Below are positions 51,231 through 62,655 of a stretch of DNA of 64,000 bases, in pieces. A program made the translations under genes and the position numbers. The notes below the pieces were generated by a model. The model had not been told where the DNA came from and made no database searches. It worked only from the letters and a program-made list of their open reading frames with translations. Source of the DNA: Flaccisagitta enflata (lineage: Eukaryota; Chaetognatha; Sagittoidea; Aphragmophora). Position 1 is the stretch's first letter; every line of letters starts with the position of its first letter. The stretch is from NCBI GenBank assembly GCA_965153355.1, contig OZ231128.1, positions 51,460,001 to 51,524,000 on the forward strand, written 5' to 3'.

Positions 51231-51798
51231 GCCTGATTATACCAGTAATGGCGGCTGTCGCCGTGAGGAAAAAAGTAAGCATTGATCATTTTTCACTAAG
51301 CTTTTATCTTCAATCACTTTTTTTTTATTTCTTAGATAAAATTAAGAGCTATTGTATGTATTGATTGCACTAAAAATCAGAGAAAGTTGGGCTGAGCCAA
51401 ATGAGCTAGATGAGCTTAAATACTGGAAATCACTCGACCAGATGAACAGCTATGTACACTGACATGCTTTCTTAAGTTTTTAAACATACATCAAAACAAT
51501 AATTTATCCCATTTAAAATCAGGAAATAATACTAAGCTGAACAAACTAAATGAGCTACTCAAAAACACCCTCACATATAAGCAGCTATGCTCATAAACAT
51601 TTTTCTCTTGTATTTGCATGCCTAAAAAAACAAAAATTCACTCCTTTTTTGCTCCTACACAAAATCTTGAAAAACAAAAAAGGAATTCAATAAGAATTTT
51701 TCCTTAAAAAAATCTTTAAAAATTCATAATCTAAAAAATATTTGTTGTCAAGCATTCTGCTTGGCGCCAAATGTAAGAGAATCATAAAATTTACTTAC

Positions 51799-52073
51799 CC
51801 TGTCAATTTCATTTGATGCCCCAATTGGTCGATCAAGATGCAAAACTTCCCCATAAGAAAAAGAAAAACATGTTTCTCTGGAATACGTCAAAAAGTCGAA
51901 GACTGACTTCGACTTTTTTCCCGATGATACACAACGGAAACATTTAGCTGTTACTGCTTCAAAATTACTTAAAAGACAAGCCATACAAAGTATGTACGGC
52001 GCAGCGTTTACCAAATTTAAACTGGCGTCTGCGTCCTCTTGCGCTGGAAAGACCGCTACGAAGTAATCGCATG

Positions 52074-52075
<2 letters not shown>
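51799..52075 (-). CDS. Possible internal exon, product unrecognised
   Basis: The minus strand is open from the ACACAG just after the (CA)n tract (acceptor candidate at 52076-52077) to GACAGG|GTAAGTAAA (strong donor consensus, GT at 51797-51798). The 277-bp segment encodes about 91 residues of ordinary composition, including CMACLLSNFEAVTAKCFRC (two Cys pairs that could bind a metal) and GEVLHLDRPIGASNEIDR. It would start in phase 2 and end in phase 0. The polypyrimidine tract is poor because the intron end is CA repeats. No family is recognised. It lies inside the possible 4.8-kb element, so it could be element-encoded, host, or chance. Confidence 0.33.

Positions 52076-52076
<1 letters not shown>

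Positions 52077-52141
<65 letters not shown>
52077..52141. repeat. (GT)n microsatellite
   Basis: About 64 bp of GT. Confidence 0.97.
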
Positions 52142-52142
<1 letters not shown>

Positions 52143-52609
52143 CATCTCCTGTGTATATGTGTGCGTGTACCTGTGCATGTGTTTGCGTGCCTTCTTTTGT
52201 CCGCTTGTTTGTGTCTGTGAGAAAATATTAGACTTTTGTCTGTCATGTCTGTTATCGAACCTTCAAACCATTTCATCCTCTGTTTTTGCGCTGGATGTAA
52301 TATTTGTTGAAAGAAGATTCTGCCAAGAGGGGTCTCTTATACGCAGCAGCCAAGGTATTTGAGGAAACTGCCACCTATTCAAAATCAAAAATCATAATTA
52401 GCTCAAGTGGGTCGTTGTTTGGTCTTTAATGCTTATTTCATTTCTTAGATTTTTTTCCCTATTCTCCTGGAATGACCCTGTATCGGGGGTAAGGGGGGGG
52501 GGCTATTTAAGCATCTTTGTTTTCTGTCAGATCATCTGCCAGCTTCTCGCATTATCTACTAGTGATCTAACTCTCTTAGCTTAGTTTATCCATTTTTTAG
52601 TGTCACATT

Positions 52610-52614
<5 letters not shown>

Positions 52615-52680
<66 letters not shown>
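52615..52680. repeat. (CT)n microsatellite
   Basis: About 66 bp of CT. Confidence 0.97.
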
Positions 52681-52682
<2 letters not shown>

Positions 52683-52856
52683 TTATGCTCACGAAGAATA
52701 TCCAATGCAGGTCCTCTTTTGGGGGAGAACGTGATGTAAGCCTCAATGAAAGGCTGTTGGAATTCCGCGTCCGAAGGCACCTGTATGATGCAGAATATGA
52801 AAGTGATTCCTTTTTGTCCGTTTGTTGTCCTGCATCGATACAAGCATCAAAAAAGT

Positions 52857-53081
52857 AACAAGTGACGCGGGTCACAATATTGTTGCGGACGGGTGGGCTA
52901 GGGCATCCAACCCCCATCCATAAACCCAATCCCTCAAACATACTCAATCAAACGCCAGAAGTATTCAAAAACACTGGTTTTCCCACTTTATGACTCGTGC
53001 TGATGGACAGACCGACAAACCGACAGACCAACGGACAGACGGACAAAGCCTCTTATAGAGTTGCGTGTCCGCAACAAAAAA
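52857..53081 (+). mobile_element. HX element, best-preserved D-type copy
   Basis: AACAAGTGACGCGGGTCACA, subterminal GTTGCGGACGGGTGGGC at about 52881, CAAACATACTCAATC, a GGACAGACCGACAAACC tract, GGACAAAGCCTCTTATAGAG, hairpin GTTGCGTGTCCGCAAC, then an A run. The 3' arm GTCCGCAAC is the exact complement of the 5' GTTGCGGAC. A second HX 3' remnant (GATGGACAAAGCGGGTCGTAG) follows at 53090-53145. Confidence 0.8.
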
Positions 53082-53432
53082 GGGAATGGACAGATTGACA
53101 GATAGATGGACAAAGCGGGTCGTAGAGAAACGTAGAATGGGACTCAAAATATTATTATATGCATAACAAGATACATATTTTGCTCGTCTTAGGAATGAGA
53201 ACCTCTTCCAATACAGTAGCGCCGTTTTGTTCTTGGTTGTTGTCTATCATCCACATGAGCGTAAGGCAGCGTAGAATCCAAGTTGCCATCGAATTTGCAT
53301 GTTTGGTAGGGTTTGCGAGTCTTATGAGCAGAATGAAAAAGAATATGCACAGGTTTCCCAGTTTCTCATCATTACTACCATGTCTGTTTTTCTGTGACTC
53401 TATCTAAGTCCCTTCCGTTTGATTGTGCTTGT

Positions 53433-53720
<288 letters not shown>

Positions 53721-54737
53721 TGAAGCTCCCTCTAGTATTCTATGTCCAAATATAAAAACTGTATGGATGATGAATTAATACCAATGCCCGCGACAGTTAG
53801 GATGATCTGATCATTTCTTTGAATACCTATAATAGCTCCACGTAAATGTTTGAACAATTCCCGTCAGAAAGTACTCCTTAAACTTCAAGATGTTTTTCCT
53901 TTTCCTTCACGCCGAAAAAAAAATAATAAATTCGCAGATCTTGAAACGTATCAGGGAGAAGGACTTTATGCGGCGATTCAACGCCTCAGTCGTTTTACAT
54001 TGCTTTCCTTCATATGTATGCAACTATGCTAACTAATAGTGCAATTTGCTAAGAATTTCCATTAAAATTCAATGTTACCTTATCAGATTCGACCCACTAA
54101 CCTTGATGCTTGAAGTCCGCTCCTTTTCCGATGTGGCCACCACAGCTCCTGATCTTATACAGAAGCATCACACGTTATCATCTACTCCAGTGCGCTAGCA
54201 AAATGGTGCAATTCGCAGAATAGACAGCAGATATTTAGCATTTCATCTAGCGAATGATGCTATTTCGCATTTCATCTTAAGGCTCGCACGAGCGTTGGTT
54301 ACAAAAAAAGACCGCAAAATGGTGCAATTTTGCTAATATGCAGCGACAGCATCAGCAGCAGCGGCAGATTTGCATTTCAGCCTGCGGATTGTTGCTATTT
54401 CGCATTCCATCTAGCGAATGATCCCATTCGCTAAAAAAACCAAAATGATCAAAAATTGCATGACAAATAGTACCATCCCGCAATTTATAGCGCAAAATAG
54501 AGTGAAACCTTTTTCGCTAGAAAAATTTTTAAATGGTGCCATTTAGGAGACCGATTTGGTACAGTGCACTTGAGAAGTTTTGTTCGTTTGTTCCAGATTA
54601 TTCCATTATTCCCCAACAAACTTTTCACAAAATAAGATTTAGAGTTCCAACAATCTAAAGAAATTCGAAACAACAGACTGCACAACTTTTTATCAACAAA
54701 GCTTTAAAACCAAAAAAAAACAACAAAAAAAAAAAAA

Positions 54738-54974
54738 CAACAAGGCCGGACACACGGCTACCCCAGTCGCGTGCGGGTTGGCAGGGGCTGTATTTGAGGT
54801 CACTTGATCATTTGAGCAGGAGCAGTGAGGCCAAAGACCGTAAAAAAAACAAATTAAGTAAAGTGTGACGGACGGACGACCGACGTACCAACGGACCGAT
54901 GGACCAACGGACCGACGGACCGACGGACAGACTGACAAAGCGGGGTGTAGAGTCGCGTAGCACGCGACAAAAAA
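54738..54974 (+). mobile_element. HX element, well-preserved B-type copy
   Basis: AACAAGGCCGGACACACGGC, AGTCGCGTGCGGGTTGGC, GTATTTGAGGTCAC, a GGACCGACGG tract, ACAAAGCGGGGTGTAGAG, hairpin GTCGCGTAGCACGCGAC, then an A run. The outer arm GCACGCGAC complements the 5' GTCGCGTGC exactly. Confidence 0.82.
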
Positions 54975-54996
54975 ATATTCATCCAAGGATCGCACA

Positions 54997-55522
54997 TGGT
55001 CAGTGATACCCAATGCTCTGCTTGGAATGATTTAGTGAAGAAGTGGAGTGAGAGCAAGGCAGCAGCCCTAAAATGGGAATTTCCAGAGCTCCTGGGGGGC
55101 ACATCCAGGCCTCAGATGGCTACTATAGGTCATTGAAGGCGGATTTGAAGGCCGGAGGACAGATTTGAGGCTTGGAGAGCAGATTCGAGGCATGGTTAGA
55201 GGCGTGAAGGGGTGATTTAAAGCCTGGAGGGCTGAGTAGATGTCTGGCGAGCAGATTTGAGGTCTGGTAAGCAGATTTGAGATCTCGTAGGCCAGCATGA
55301 GACTTGGAGGGCAAACTTGAGACAAGAATTACTAATTTGAAACCTGGAAGCCTTAATTAAGGTCTCGGATGGTTAATTTGAGGGCTTGGATGGTAAAATT
55401 CAGGCCTGAAAGCGCTGCTTTGAGGCCTCAATGGCCAATGGGGGAGAGGGGATAGAAGGATAGATAAACATGAGGACGGATGTCTGTTCTATAGGACATC
55501 AGCCCTTTACTGCTGCTCAAAA
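54997..55522. mobile_element. G-tail interspersed repeat, copy 6
   Basis: ATGGTCAGTGATACCCAATG, GGCAGCAGCCC, a TTTGAGGCCTGG-type core with ~22-bp spacing to about 55435, GATGGAAGGATAG-like sequence, GTCTGTTCTATAGGACATC and CTGCTGCTC. Confidence 0.68.
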
Positions 55523-56221
55523 ACCAGAAAGGATGTGAATAAAACAAAATAGGATTGAAAGTTTTTTCAACCAGAACAAAATTAAGGAACCGCTTCCATC
55601 AGTTGGCTGGGAACATCAAATAAAAAAAAATGTGCGTTTCGGCTTTTCAAAGGACCAAAAGGGTGGGATAGTGAGATGAGGGAAGCGGGGGTGAAGCCGA
55701 CGGTAATGGACGGATGAGATGGGGGGTGGCAGGGGTCGAAGGAGTAAGAGGCGCCGGGCGTGGACAGAGTGAAACCTCTGCTGGAAACATTGAAAATAGA
55801 GAGAGAAAGAGAATAGAAGTTGTAAAAGTTTGAGGTGACCTCGAGCTCACCGGAGCGTGATTTGATGAATTTGCTTACTGTTTAAGCCTCTTGACGTAAT
55901 CTCGCTCGCTTCCCGTGGTGCTGATGTCGGCTTTCTACGACTTATGACGGATTTTGGCGGCAGCTTCCATGTCGGCTTTTGTAAGGCTTCACTATCGGCT
56001 TCAATGGCAGCTTTAACGCCGGCTTCAGCAGCTTTGCAGGCATCTTGTGTGGCAAAGGCAGCGTTTTCAGAGGCAGCTTTGCATGCAGGCATCTCCAATA
56101 GCAAAGGCGGCGGCTTCGGAGGCAGCTTGAAAGAAGACATCAGAGGCAGCTTTGCAGGCATCTTCGACAGCAAAGGCGGCGGCTTGAAAGGCGCAGGGGT
56201 GTATAAACTTGAATTGCTTTT
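55523..56221. other. Unassigned DNA with a weak GCA-rich imperfect repeat
   Basis: 55960-56200 contains loosely repeated GGCAGCTTTGCAGGCATC and AGCAAAGGCGGCGGCTT segments. The Ala/Gly/Ser-rich 98-codon frame across it (55944-56240) follows the repeat and is not a recognised protein. Confidence 0.45.
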
Positions 56222-56510
56222 GACTCCCCCCTGCTTTTGATTATCTTCCCTGCCACACATCACATTTTAAAAATCTATGATTTTCTTCCTCATACAGCAA
56301 CTAAAGAATGAATAAAAACTTTTGGTTTAGATAATGTTAAATTGGGTTTTACTTTATGTTTTTATGATTTGGTACTGCCAAGACGTAGTCAGATTTTCCC
56401 AAATTTTCCTCTTATTTTCTCTCTATTTGATTTTCTGCCCATCTCCAAACCCTTTGATCCCCCCCTCCCCCACTGGGAGAGGCGATCTCAATTTTATAGA
56501 GACCTGAAAA
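56222..56510. repeat. Interspersed repeat W, copy 2
   Basis: Counterpart of 50937-51230: CCCCCTGCTTTTGATTATC, ATGATTTGGTACTGCCAAG, CATCTCCAAACCCTTTGAT, CCCCTCCCCCACTGGG. Confidence 0.7.
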
Positions 56511-56898
56511 GGCGGCATCGGATGAAGCTGAAACAGCGACTTGAAAGGCGGCGGCTAAAATCGGAAGAAATTCGGCGAAAGTAATTCGTTTTTCGCCTGT
56601 GGGATGAAAACCAAAGCAAAATTGGAAAATCGAAGGAATAAGAAAGAAAGAAGAGAGAAATGAGTGAATTCTCTCAAATCAGCAGGAGGAAGGGAACGAG
56701 ACTAGAACCTCCGTAAGATGCCACGTTGCAACCAGAATCTTTCTTGCCCACAACATCAGATGTATGTGGCAAAAATTGGTTGTAGGACCTGCAATGTAGG
56801 TGTTCAAAGATATTTTGCTCAGAAATGCGAAAGCATCAACAGACAAAGACATGAACCCAACCGGTTGCAACCGAACAAAATCAGGCTATTATGGCGGT
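56511..56898. other. Unassigned DNA
   Basis: A 60-codon plus frame at 56718-56900 contains two CxxC-like pairs (CPQHQMYVAKIGCRTC), but no domain or splice sites support it. Confidence 0.3.
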
Positions 56899-59800
56899 AA
56901 ATGTGATTTGGCAGTGCCCCTGGCCTCCAGTACCCCCTTGTAAAAATAATGGGAAAAAGTGGGGATATATCTTGGCAGTACCCTCAGCAGTACCCCAGTC
57001 TTCTCTTTGGGGAATGATCCTGGCAGTAAACCCTTAAATCTGGCAGTACCCCATGTTATAATGGGGAACTATCCTGGCAGTACCTCCTCAACTTGTCAGT
57101 ACCCTTATATATATTAGGGAACGATCCCAGCAGTATCTAGTCTGTTTGGCAGTACCCCTTTAGAATACATGGGGAATCAAACCAGCAGTACCCTTATAAA
57201 TCTGGCAGTACCCTCCTCATATTGCATGAACAACCAAAAACAGTCAGTGTACAAAATGATAATGTTCATTAAGTGCATCAATAAAAAGAGAGGTTTCAAA
57301 GTATTCAAATAGGTAGGGAACTATCCCAGCAGTACCCCCTTCAATCTGGCAGTACCCCCTCCAAACTTTAGATTGAAGGCTTAAAATACTGATTAAAAAG
57401 TTGGTGAACTATCCCAGCAGTACCCCCTTCAATCTGGCAGTACCCCCTTCAAACACGAGATTGAAGTATTGAAAAACTGATTAAAAAGCTGGGGAACTAT
57501 CCCAGCAGTACCCCCTTCACTCTGGCAGTACCCCTTGTCAACATAAGAGTGGAGCTATAAAAACCTGAATACAAAGTTGGGGAACTATCCCAGCAGTACC
57601 CCCTTCAATCTGGCAGTACCCCCTTCAAACACGAGATTGAAGGCTTGAAAAACTGATTAAAAAGCTGGGGAACTATCCCAGCAGTACCCCCTTCAATCTG
57701 GCAGTACCTCTTATCAACATAAGAGTGGAGCTATAAAAACCTGAATACAAAGTTGGAGAACTATCCCAGCAGTACCCCCTTCAATCTGGCAGTACCCCCT
57801 CCAAACTTTAGATTGAAGGCTTGAAAAACTGATTAAAAAGTTGGGAAACTATCCCAGCAGTACCCCCTTCAATCTGGCAGTACCCCATCCAAACTTAGAT
57901 TGAAGGCTTGAAAAACTGATTAAAAAGTTGGGGAACTATCTCAGCAGTACCCCCTTCAATCTGGCAGTACCCCCTTCAAACACGAGATTGAAGTCTTGAA
58001 AAACTGATTAAAAAGCTGGGGAACTATCCCAGCAGTACCCCCTGGAATCTGGCAGTACCCCATATCAACATAAGAGTGGAGCTAAAAAATCCTGAATACA
58101 AAGTTGGGGAACTATCCCAGCAGTACCCCCTTCAATCTGGCAGTACCCCCTTCAAATGTAAGAGTTTAGGCACATAAAGCTGATTAATATGTTGGGGAAC
58201 TATCCCAGCAGTACCCCCTTCAATCTGGCAGTACCCCCTTAAAACATTTGCTTGAAGGTATAAAAACCTGATAACAAATTTGGGGAACTATCCTAGCAGT
58301 ACCCCCTTCAATCTGGCAGTACCCCCTTCTAATGTAAGAGTTGAGGCATATAAAGCTGGTTAATATGTTGGGGAACTATCCCAGCAGTACCCCCTTCAAT
58401 CTGGCAGTACCCCTTATCAATATAAGAAGAGAGCTATAAAAACCTGAATACAAAGTTGGGGAACTATCCCAGCAGTACCCCCTTCAATCTGGCAGTACCC
58501 CCTCCAAACTTTAGATTGAAGGCTTGAAAAACTGAATAAAAAGTTGGGGAACTATCCCAGCAGTACCCCCTTCAATCTGGCAGTACCCCCTTCAAACACG
58601 AGATTGAAGTATTGAAAAACTGATTAAAAAGCTGGGGAACTATCCCAGCAGTACCCCCTTCACTCTGGCAGTACCCCTTGTCAACATAAGAGTGGAGCTA
58701 TAAAAACCTGAATACAAAGTTGGGGAACTATCCCAGCAGTACCCCCTTCAATCTGGCAGTACCCCCTTCAAACACGAGATTGAAGGCTTGAAAAACTGAT
58801 TAAAAAGCTGGGGAACTATCCCAGCAGTACCCCCTTCAATCTGGCAGTACCCCTTATCAACATAAGAGTGGAGCTATAAAAACCTGAATACAAAGTTGGG
58901 AAACTATCCCAGCAGTACCCCCTTCAATCTGGCAGTACCCCCTTTAAACAATAGATTGAAGTCTTGAAAAACTGATTAAAAAGCTGGGGAACTATCCCAG
59001 CAGTACCCCCTTCAATCTGGCAGTACCCCTTATCAACATAAGAGTGGAGCTATAAAAACCTGATTACAAAGTTGGGGAACTATCCCAGCAGTACCCCCTT
59101 CAATCTGGCAGTACCCCCTCCAAACTTTAGATTGAACTAATTAAAAAATGATTAAAAAGTTGGGAAACTATCCCAGCAGTACCCCCTTCAATCTGGCAGT
59201 ACCCCATCGAAACTTAGACTGAAGGCTGGAAAAACTGATTAAAAAGTTGGGGAACTATCTCAGCAGTACCCCCTTCAATCTGGCAGTACCCCCTCCAAAC
59301 TTTAGATTGAAGGCTTGAAAAACTGATTAAAAAGTTGGGAAACTATCCCAGCAGTACCCCCTTCAATCTGGCAGTACCCCATCCAAACTTAGATTGAAGG
59401 CTTGAAAAACTGATTAAAAAGTTGGGGAACTATCTCAGCAGTACCCCCTTCAATCTGGCAGTACCCCCTTCAAACACGAGATTGAAGTCTTGAAAAACTG
59501 ATTAAAAAGCTGGGGAACTATCCCAGCAGTACCCCCTTCAATCTGGCAGTACCCCTTGTCAACATAAGAGTGGAGCTATAAAAAGCTGAATACAAAGTTG
59601 GGGAACTATCCCAGCAGTACCCCCTTCACTCTGGCAGTACCCCCTTCAAACACGAGATTGAAGGCTTGAAAAACTGAATAAAAAGTTGGGGAACTATCCC
59701 AGCAGGACCCCCTTCAATCTGGCAGTACCCCCTTCAAACACGAGATTGAAGTCTTAAAACACTGATTACAAAGCTGGGGAACTATCCCAGCAGAACCCCC

Positions 59801-60465
59801 CTGAATCTGGCAGTACCCCTTATCAACATAAGAATGGAGCTATAAAAACCTGAATACAAAGTTGGGGAACTATCCCAGCAGTACCCCCTTCAATCTGGCA
59901 GTACCCCCTCAAACTTTAGATTGAAGGCTTGAAAAACTGATTAAAAAGTTGGGAAACTATCCCAGCAGTACCCCCTTCAATCTGGCAGTACCCCATCCAA
60001 ACTTAGATTGAAGGCTTGAAAAACTGATTAAAAAGTTGGGGAACTATCTCAGCAGTACCCCCTTCAATCTGGCAGTACCCCCTTCAAACACGAGATTGAA
60101 GTCTTGAAAAACTGATTAAAAAGCTGGGGAACTATCCCAGCAGTACCCCCTGGAATCTGGCAGTACCCCATATCAACATAAGAGTGGAGCTAAAAAATCC
60201 TGAATACAAAGTTGGGGAACTATCCCAGCAGTACCCCCTTCAATCTGGCAGTACCCCCTTCAAATGTAAGAGTTTAGGCACATAAAGCTGATTAATATGT
60301 TGGGGAACTATCCCAGCAGTACCCCCTTCAATCTGGCAGTACCCCCTTAAAACATTTGCTTGAAGGTATAAAAACCTGATTACAAATTTGGGGGAACTAT
60401 CCTAGCAGTACCCCCTTCAATCTGGCAGTACCCCCTTCTAATGTAAGAGTTGAGACATACATATG
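56899..60465. repeat. ~87-bp minisatellite (CAGTACCCC repeat), ~35-40 units, higher-order structure
   Basis: Each unit has AACTATCCCAGCAGTACCCC, CTTCAATCTGGCAGTACCCC and one of several AT-rich spacers ending GATTAAAAAG or GAATACAAAG. Unit spacing is ~83-90 bp. The first ~350 bp (56899-57245) are degenerate edge units. Most spacers contain AGATTGAAG, complementary to CTTCAATCT earlier in the unit, giving a 9-10-bp stem. Spacer types recur in the same order in separated blocks (57301-57750 with 58455-58895; 57757-58367 with 59865-60450). Confidence 0.96.
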
Positions 60466-61240
60466 GATTGAAGACCAAGTGTTTTGTTCAGCCGGAATGA
60501 TCGTTTACCGTATTCAACTAGTTTTTTTTTTTAAACTAAATCATGCCCAACACCTATAATGGGCCGTTAAGACCAGTTAACACTGCCTTATTTTGCATCT
60601 TCTGTCAATTCTAACAGTCATTGTCAACATCAGCTTTAAATCGAATGCCGAAGATGTTGAAATTACGTTTTAACTGTTCATACCCTATCTTGTGACATCT
60701 TGATTGTGAACGGCATTATGCAAATTAGCATTAGCATCATGCCAAAGTAGCATCAAGCAAAGAGATCGGGTAATAACTTACATTTTTAGCATTTACATGT
60801 GCCCCACATAAAAGGTCGAAATATTCTTTTAGGTAAATGACATCAGTTTAAGCAATATTCTATTTAATTCATTCAAAAAGTGACAATGAGCATCAGTGAC
60901 TAATCATACGAATAAAAGCGCGTTTAGTGATATTCAATTTTGGACATTTATCAGCCCACAACTCAACGCAATGAAAAAAATCATTTTATTGCGGAAGCGA
61001 TGATAATGATGATAGCCGCCGGACTTCGATGGCTTGATAAAGTTTCAGAAATAGTCGCTTGTTGATAAGATTCAATCTGGTTCATCAGCGAGTCCATGCT
61101 TCACTCCGCGTCGTCAGAGGCAACCAAATCTGATTGAATTATACACACAGACAAGGAATTATCAGCAATCAAATCCAATAAAAGAAAAAAATAATTTCAT
61201 TTGTCTCGTTATATTTCATTTTTCATTTTTCAATGTTCTC
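60466..61240. other. Intergenic or intronic DNA downstream of the 61.2-kb exon
   Basis: AT-rich, with no ORF or repeat recognised. If the exon at 61243-62328 is real, at least the part next to 61242 is its following intron. Confidence 0.45.
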
Positions 61241-61242
61241 AC

Positions 61243-62328
61243 CTCTTGTCTGATTTTCGTAGACATCGACAGAAACCAACACATCCCGAAGCGTCGGCTC
61301 ATTTTGTTTTCGCGTGCGCTTGCCCGTTTTTGCGAAGATGAGGTCACGTAATTCCTTGCTGGAAAGATGGTCGTAAGGAGACGCTTGGGCGGAAGTAGCT
61401 GCGACTCTTTCAACTTCCTCCTGCTGCCGCCGCCGTTTCTCTTGCTCCTTTCTAAGACTACTCCATTCTGGATTTGACGCAGGTAACTTTCTTTTCCGCG
61501 AGTTTTCATCGTTGTGCGCTTCTTCTCTTTTGTTCATCTCATGATGCTCGTTGCGACGCTGCATCATAAGAGTCTGCTTGGGGCACTTTCGCGCTGTACG
61601 CTGCAGATGCAACCTTTTGATGCTGTCGTTGGCAGCCTCCACCCACTCTCCATTTAATTTGTTTAATCCACCAAAGAGTTTTACACTCATTGGGAAATGG
61701 GTTGCCACCATATGGACATAGGGTGTAACTGAAAACTTCATCTTTGTGTAGCGTCGTGCCCAATCACGCGTCATTTCAGCCACCGCGTTGGCGTCTGATG
61801 GTGCACAAGCTGCAACAAATTCTAAGATGTTGCTGAAGCCTTCGAAAAGCTCAGCAAACTTGACCTTCTTTCTCTCTTGAAGGACGCCGTCCGAGCTTCG
61901 TAACGCTGGTCCAATTCCGCGAAGAAGATGTTTCCAAGCCACTCCCGTCAAGGAGCCGTGTTCCGTCTTGCCGGTCTTAGGTGACTTGTACGTTGTGAAA
62001 GGCACATTTATACTCCGAATCAGCCCTACTAATGGTTTGGCAAGTTCGTCTCCTGTGTACTCGGCGACCGCGGTTGTAAGTTCATTCATCAATTTATCCC
62101 CAACGCGCATACGGGCATGAAGTGTATCGGGTGGCACGCCGTAGATCAGTGGCGCTTCTGAGTTGAGTGGAATTGTAGGAATGGGCGTCCGCTTGACGCT
62201 GTAATTCATCTTCCCTGTGATCTTGCCAGCTTCACGACCGATTCTTCCACGTGTCCTCGCACTCACAACTTGGCCGTCATCGTTGACGCAGTTGTACTTC
62301 AACCAAGCGTCGTCCTCCTTGTCTATGA
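61243..62328 (-). CDS. Internal coding exon, uncharacterised protein with SAP-like tail
   Basis: The minus strand is open between a strong acceptor (polypyrimidine CT tract, then GTTTCCCACAG; AG at 62329-62330) and a strong donor (CAAGAG|GTGAGAAC, GT at 61241-61242). The exon is 1086 bp, phase 1 at both ends, about 362 residues. Visible blocks: LHARMRVGDKLMNELTTAV (about 60-80), a middle region with WKHLLRGIGPALR and FSNILEFVAACAPSD, then YVHMVATHFPMSVKLFGGLN with LNGEWVEAANDSIKRLHLQR, a Lys/Arg/Glu-rich stretch (EKRRRQQEEVER), and LSSKELRDLIFAKTGKRTR, which resembles a SAP DNA-binding helix pair. The LH...R.GDKL and HFP...GL..L..EW.E..ND pattern recalls uncharacterised, often multicopy proteins of marine invertebrates. 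That is memory, not a search, and no function is assigned. Flanking exons were not found. The poly-Ser codons upstream belong to the intron. Confidence 0.7.
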
Positions 62329-62330
62329 CT

Positions 62331-62335
62331 GTGGG

Positions 62336-62418
<83 letters not shown>

Positions 62419-62595
62419 CAGAGACAGAGAGAGAGACAGAGAGAGAGAGAGACAGACAGACACAGACAATTTTTTTTACCATCTTATTTCATCTTTATTT
62501 CTTTCAGTTTGTCCTCCTCTCATTTTCTCTCTGTCAGTCTGTCTGCCTGTCTGTCTATCTGTCTGCCTGTCTGTCTGTCTGTCTGTCTGTCTGCC

Positions 62596-62654
<59 letters not shown>

Positions 62655-62655
62655 G
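62331..62655. repeat. (GA)n-(GACA)n and (CTGT)n-(CT)n microsatellites
   Basis: GA at 62340-62400 and GACA to 62465, then CTGT/CTGC at 62530-62620 and CT to 62650. The first tract doubles as the polypyrimidine tract of the acceptor of the minus-strand exon. Confidence 0.95.

Noticed and set aside
55944-56240. 98-codon Ala/Gly/Ser-rich frame
   Set aside because: Follows imperfect GCAGCTTTGCAGGCATC-type repeats; no domain, splice site or conserved pattern.
56899-60465. CRISPR-like repeat-spacer appearance
   Set aside because: Spacers fall into a few repeated types, not unique sequences, unit length is ~87 bp, and the context is eukaryotic. It is a minisatellite.
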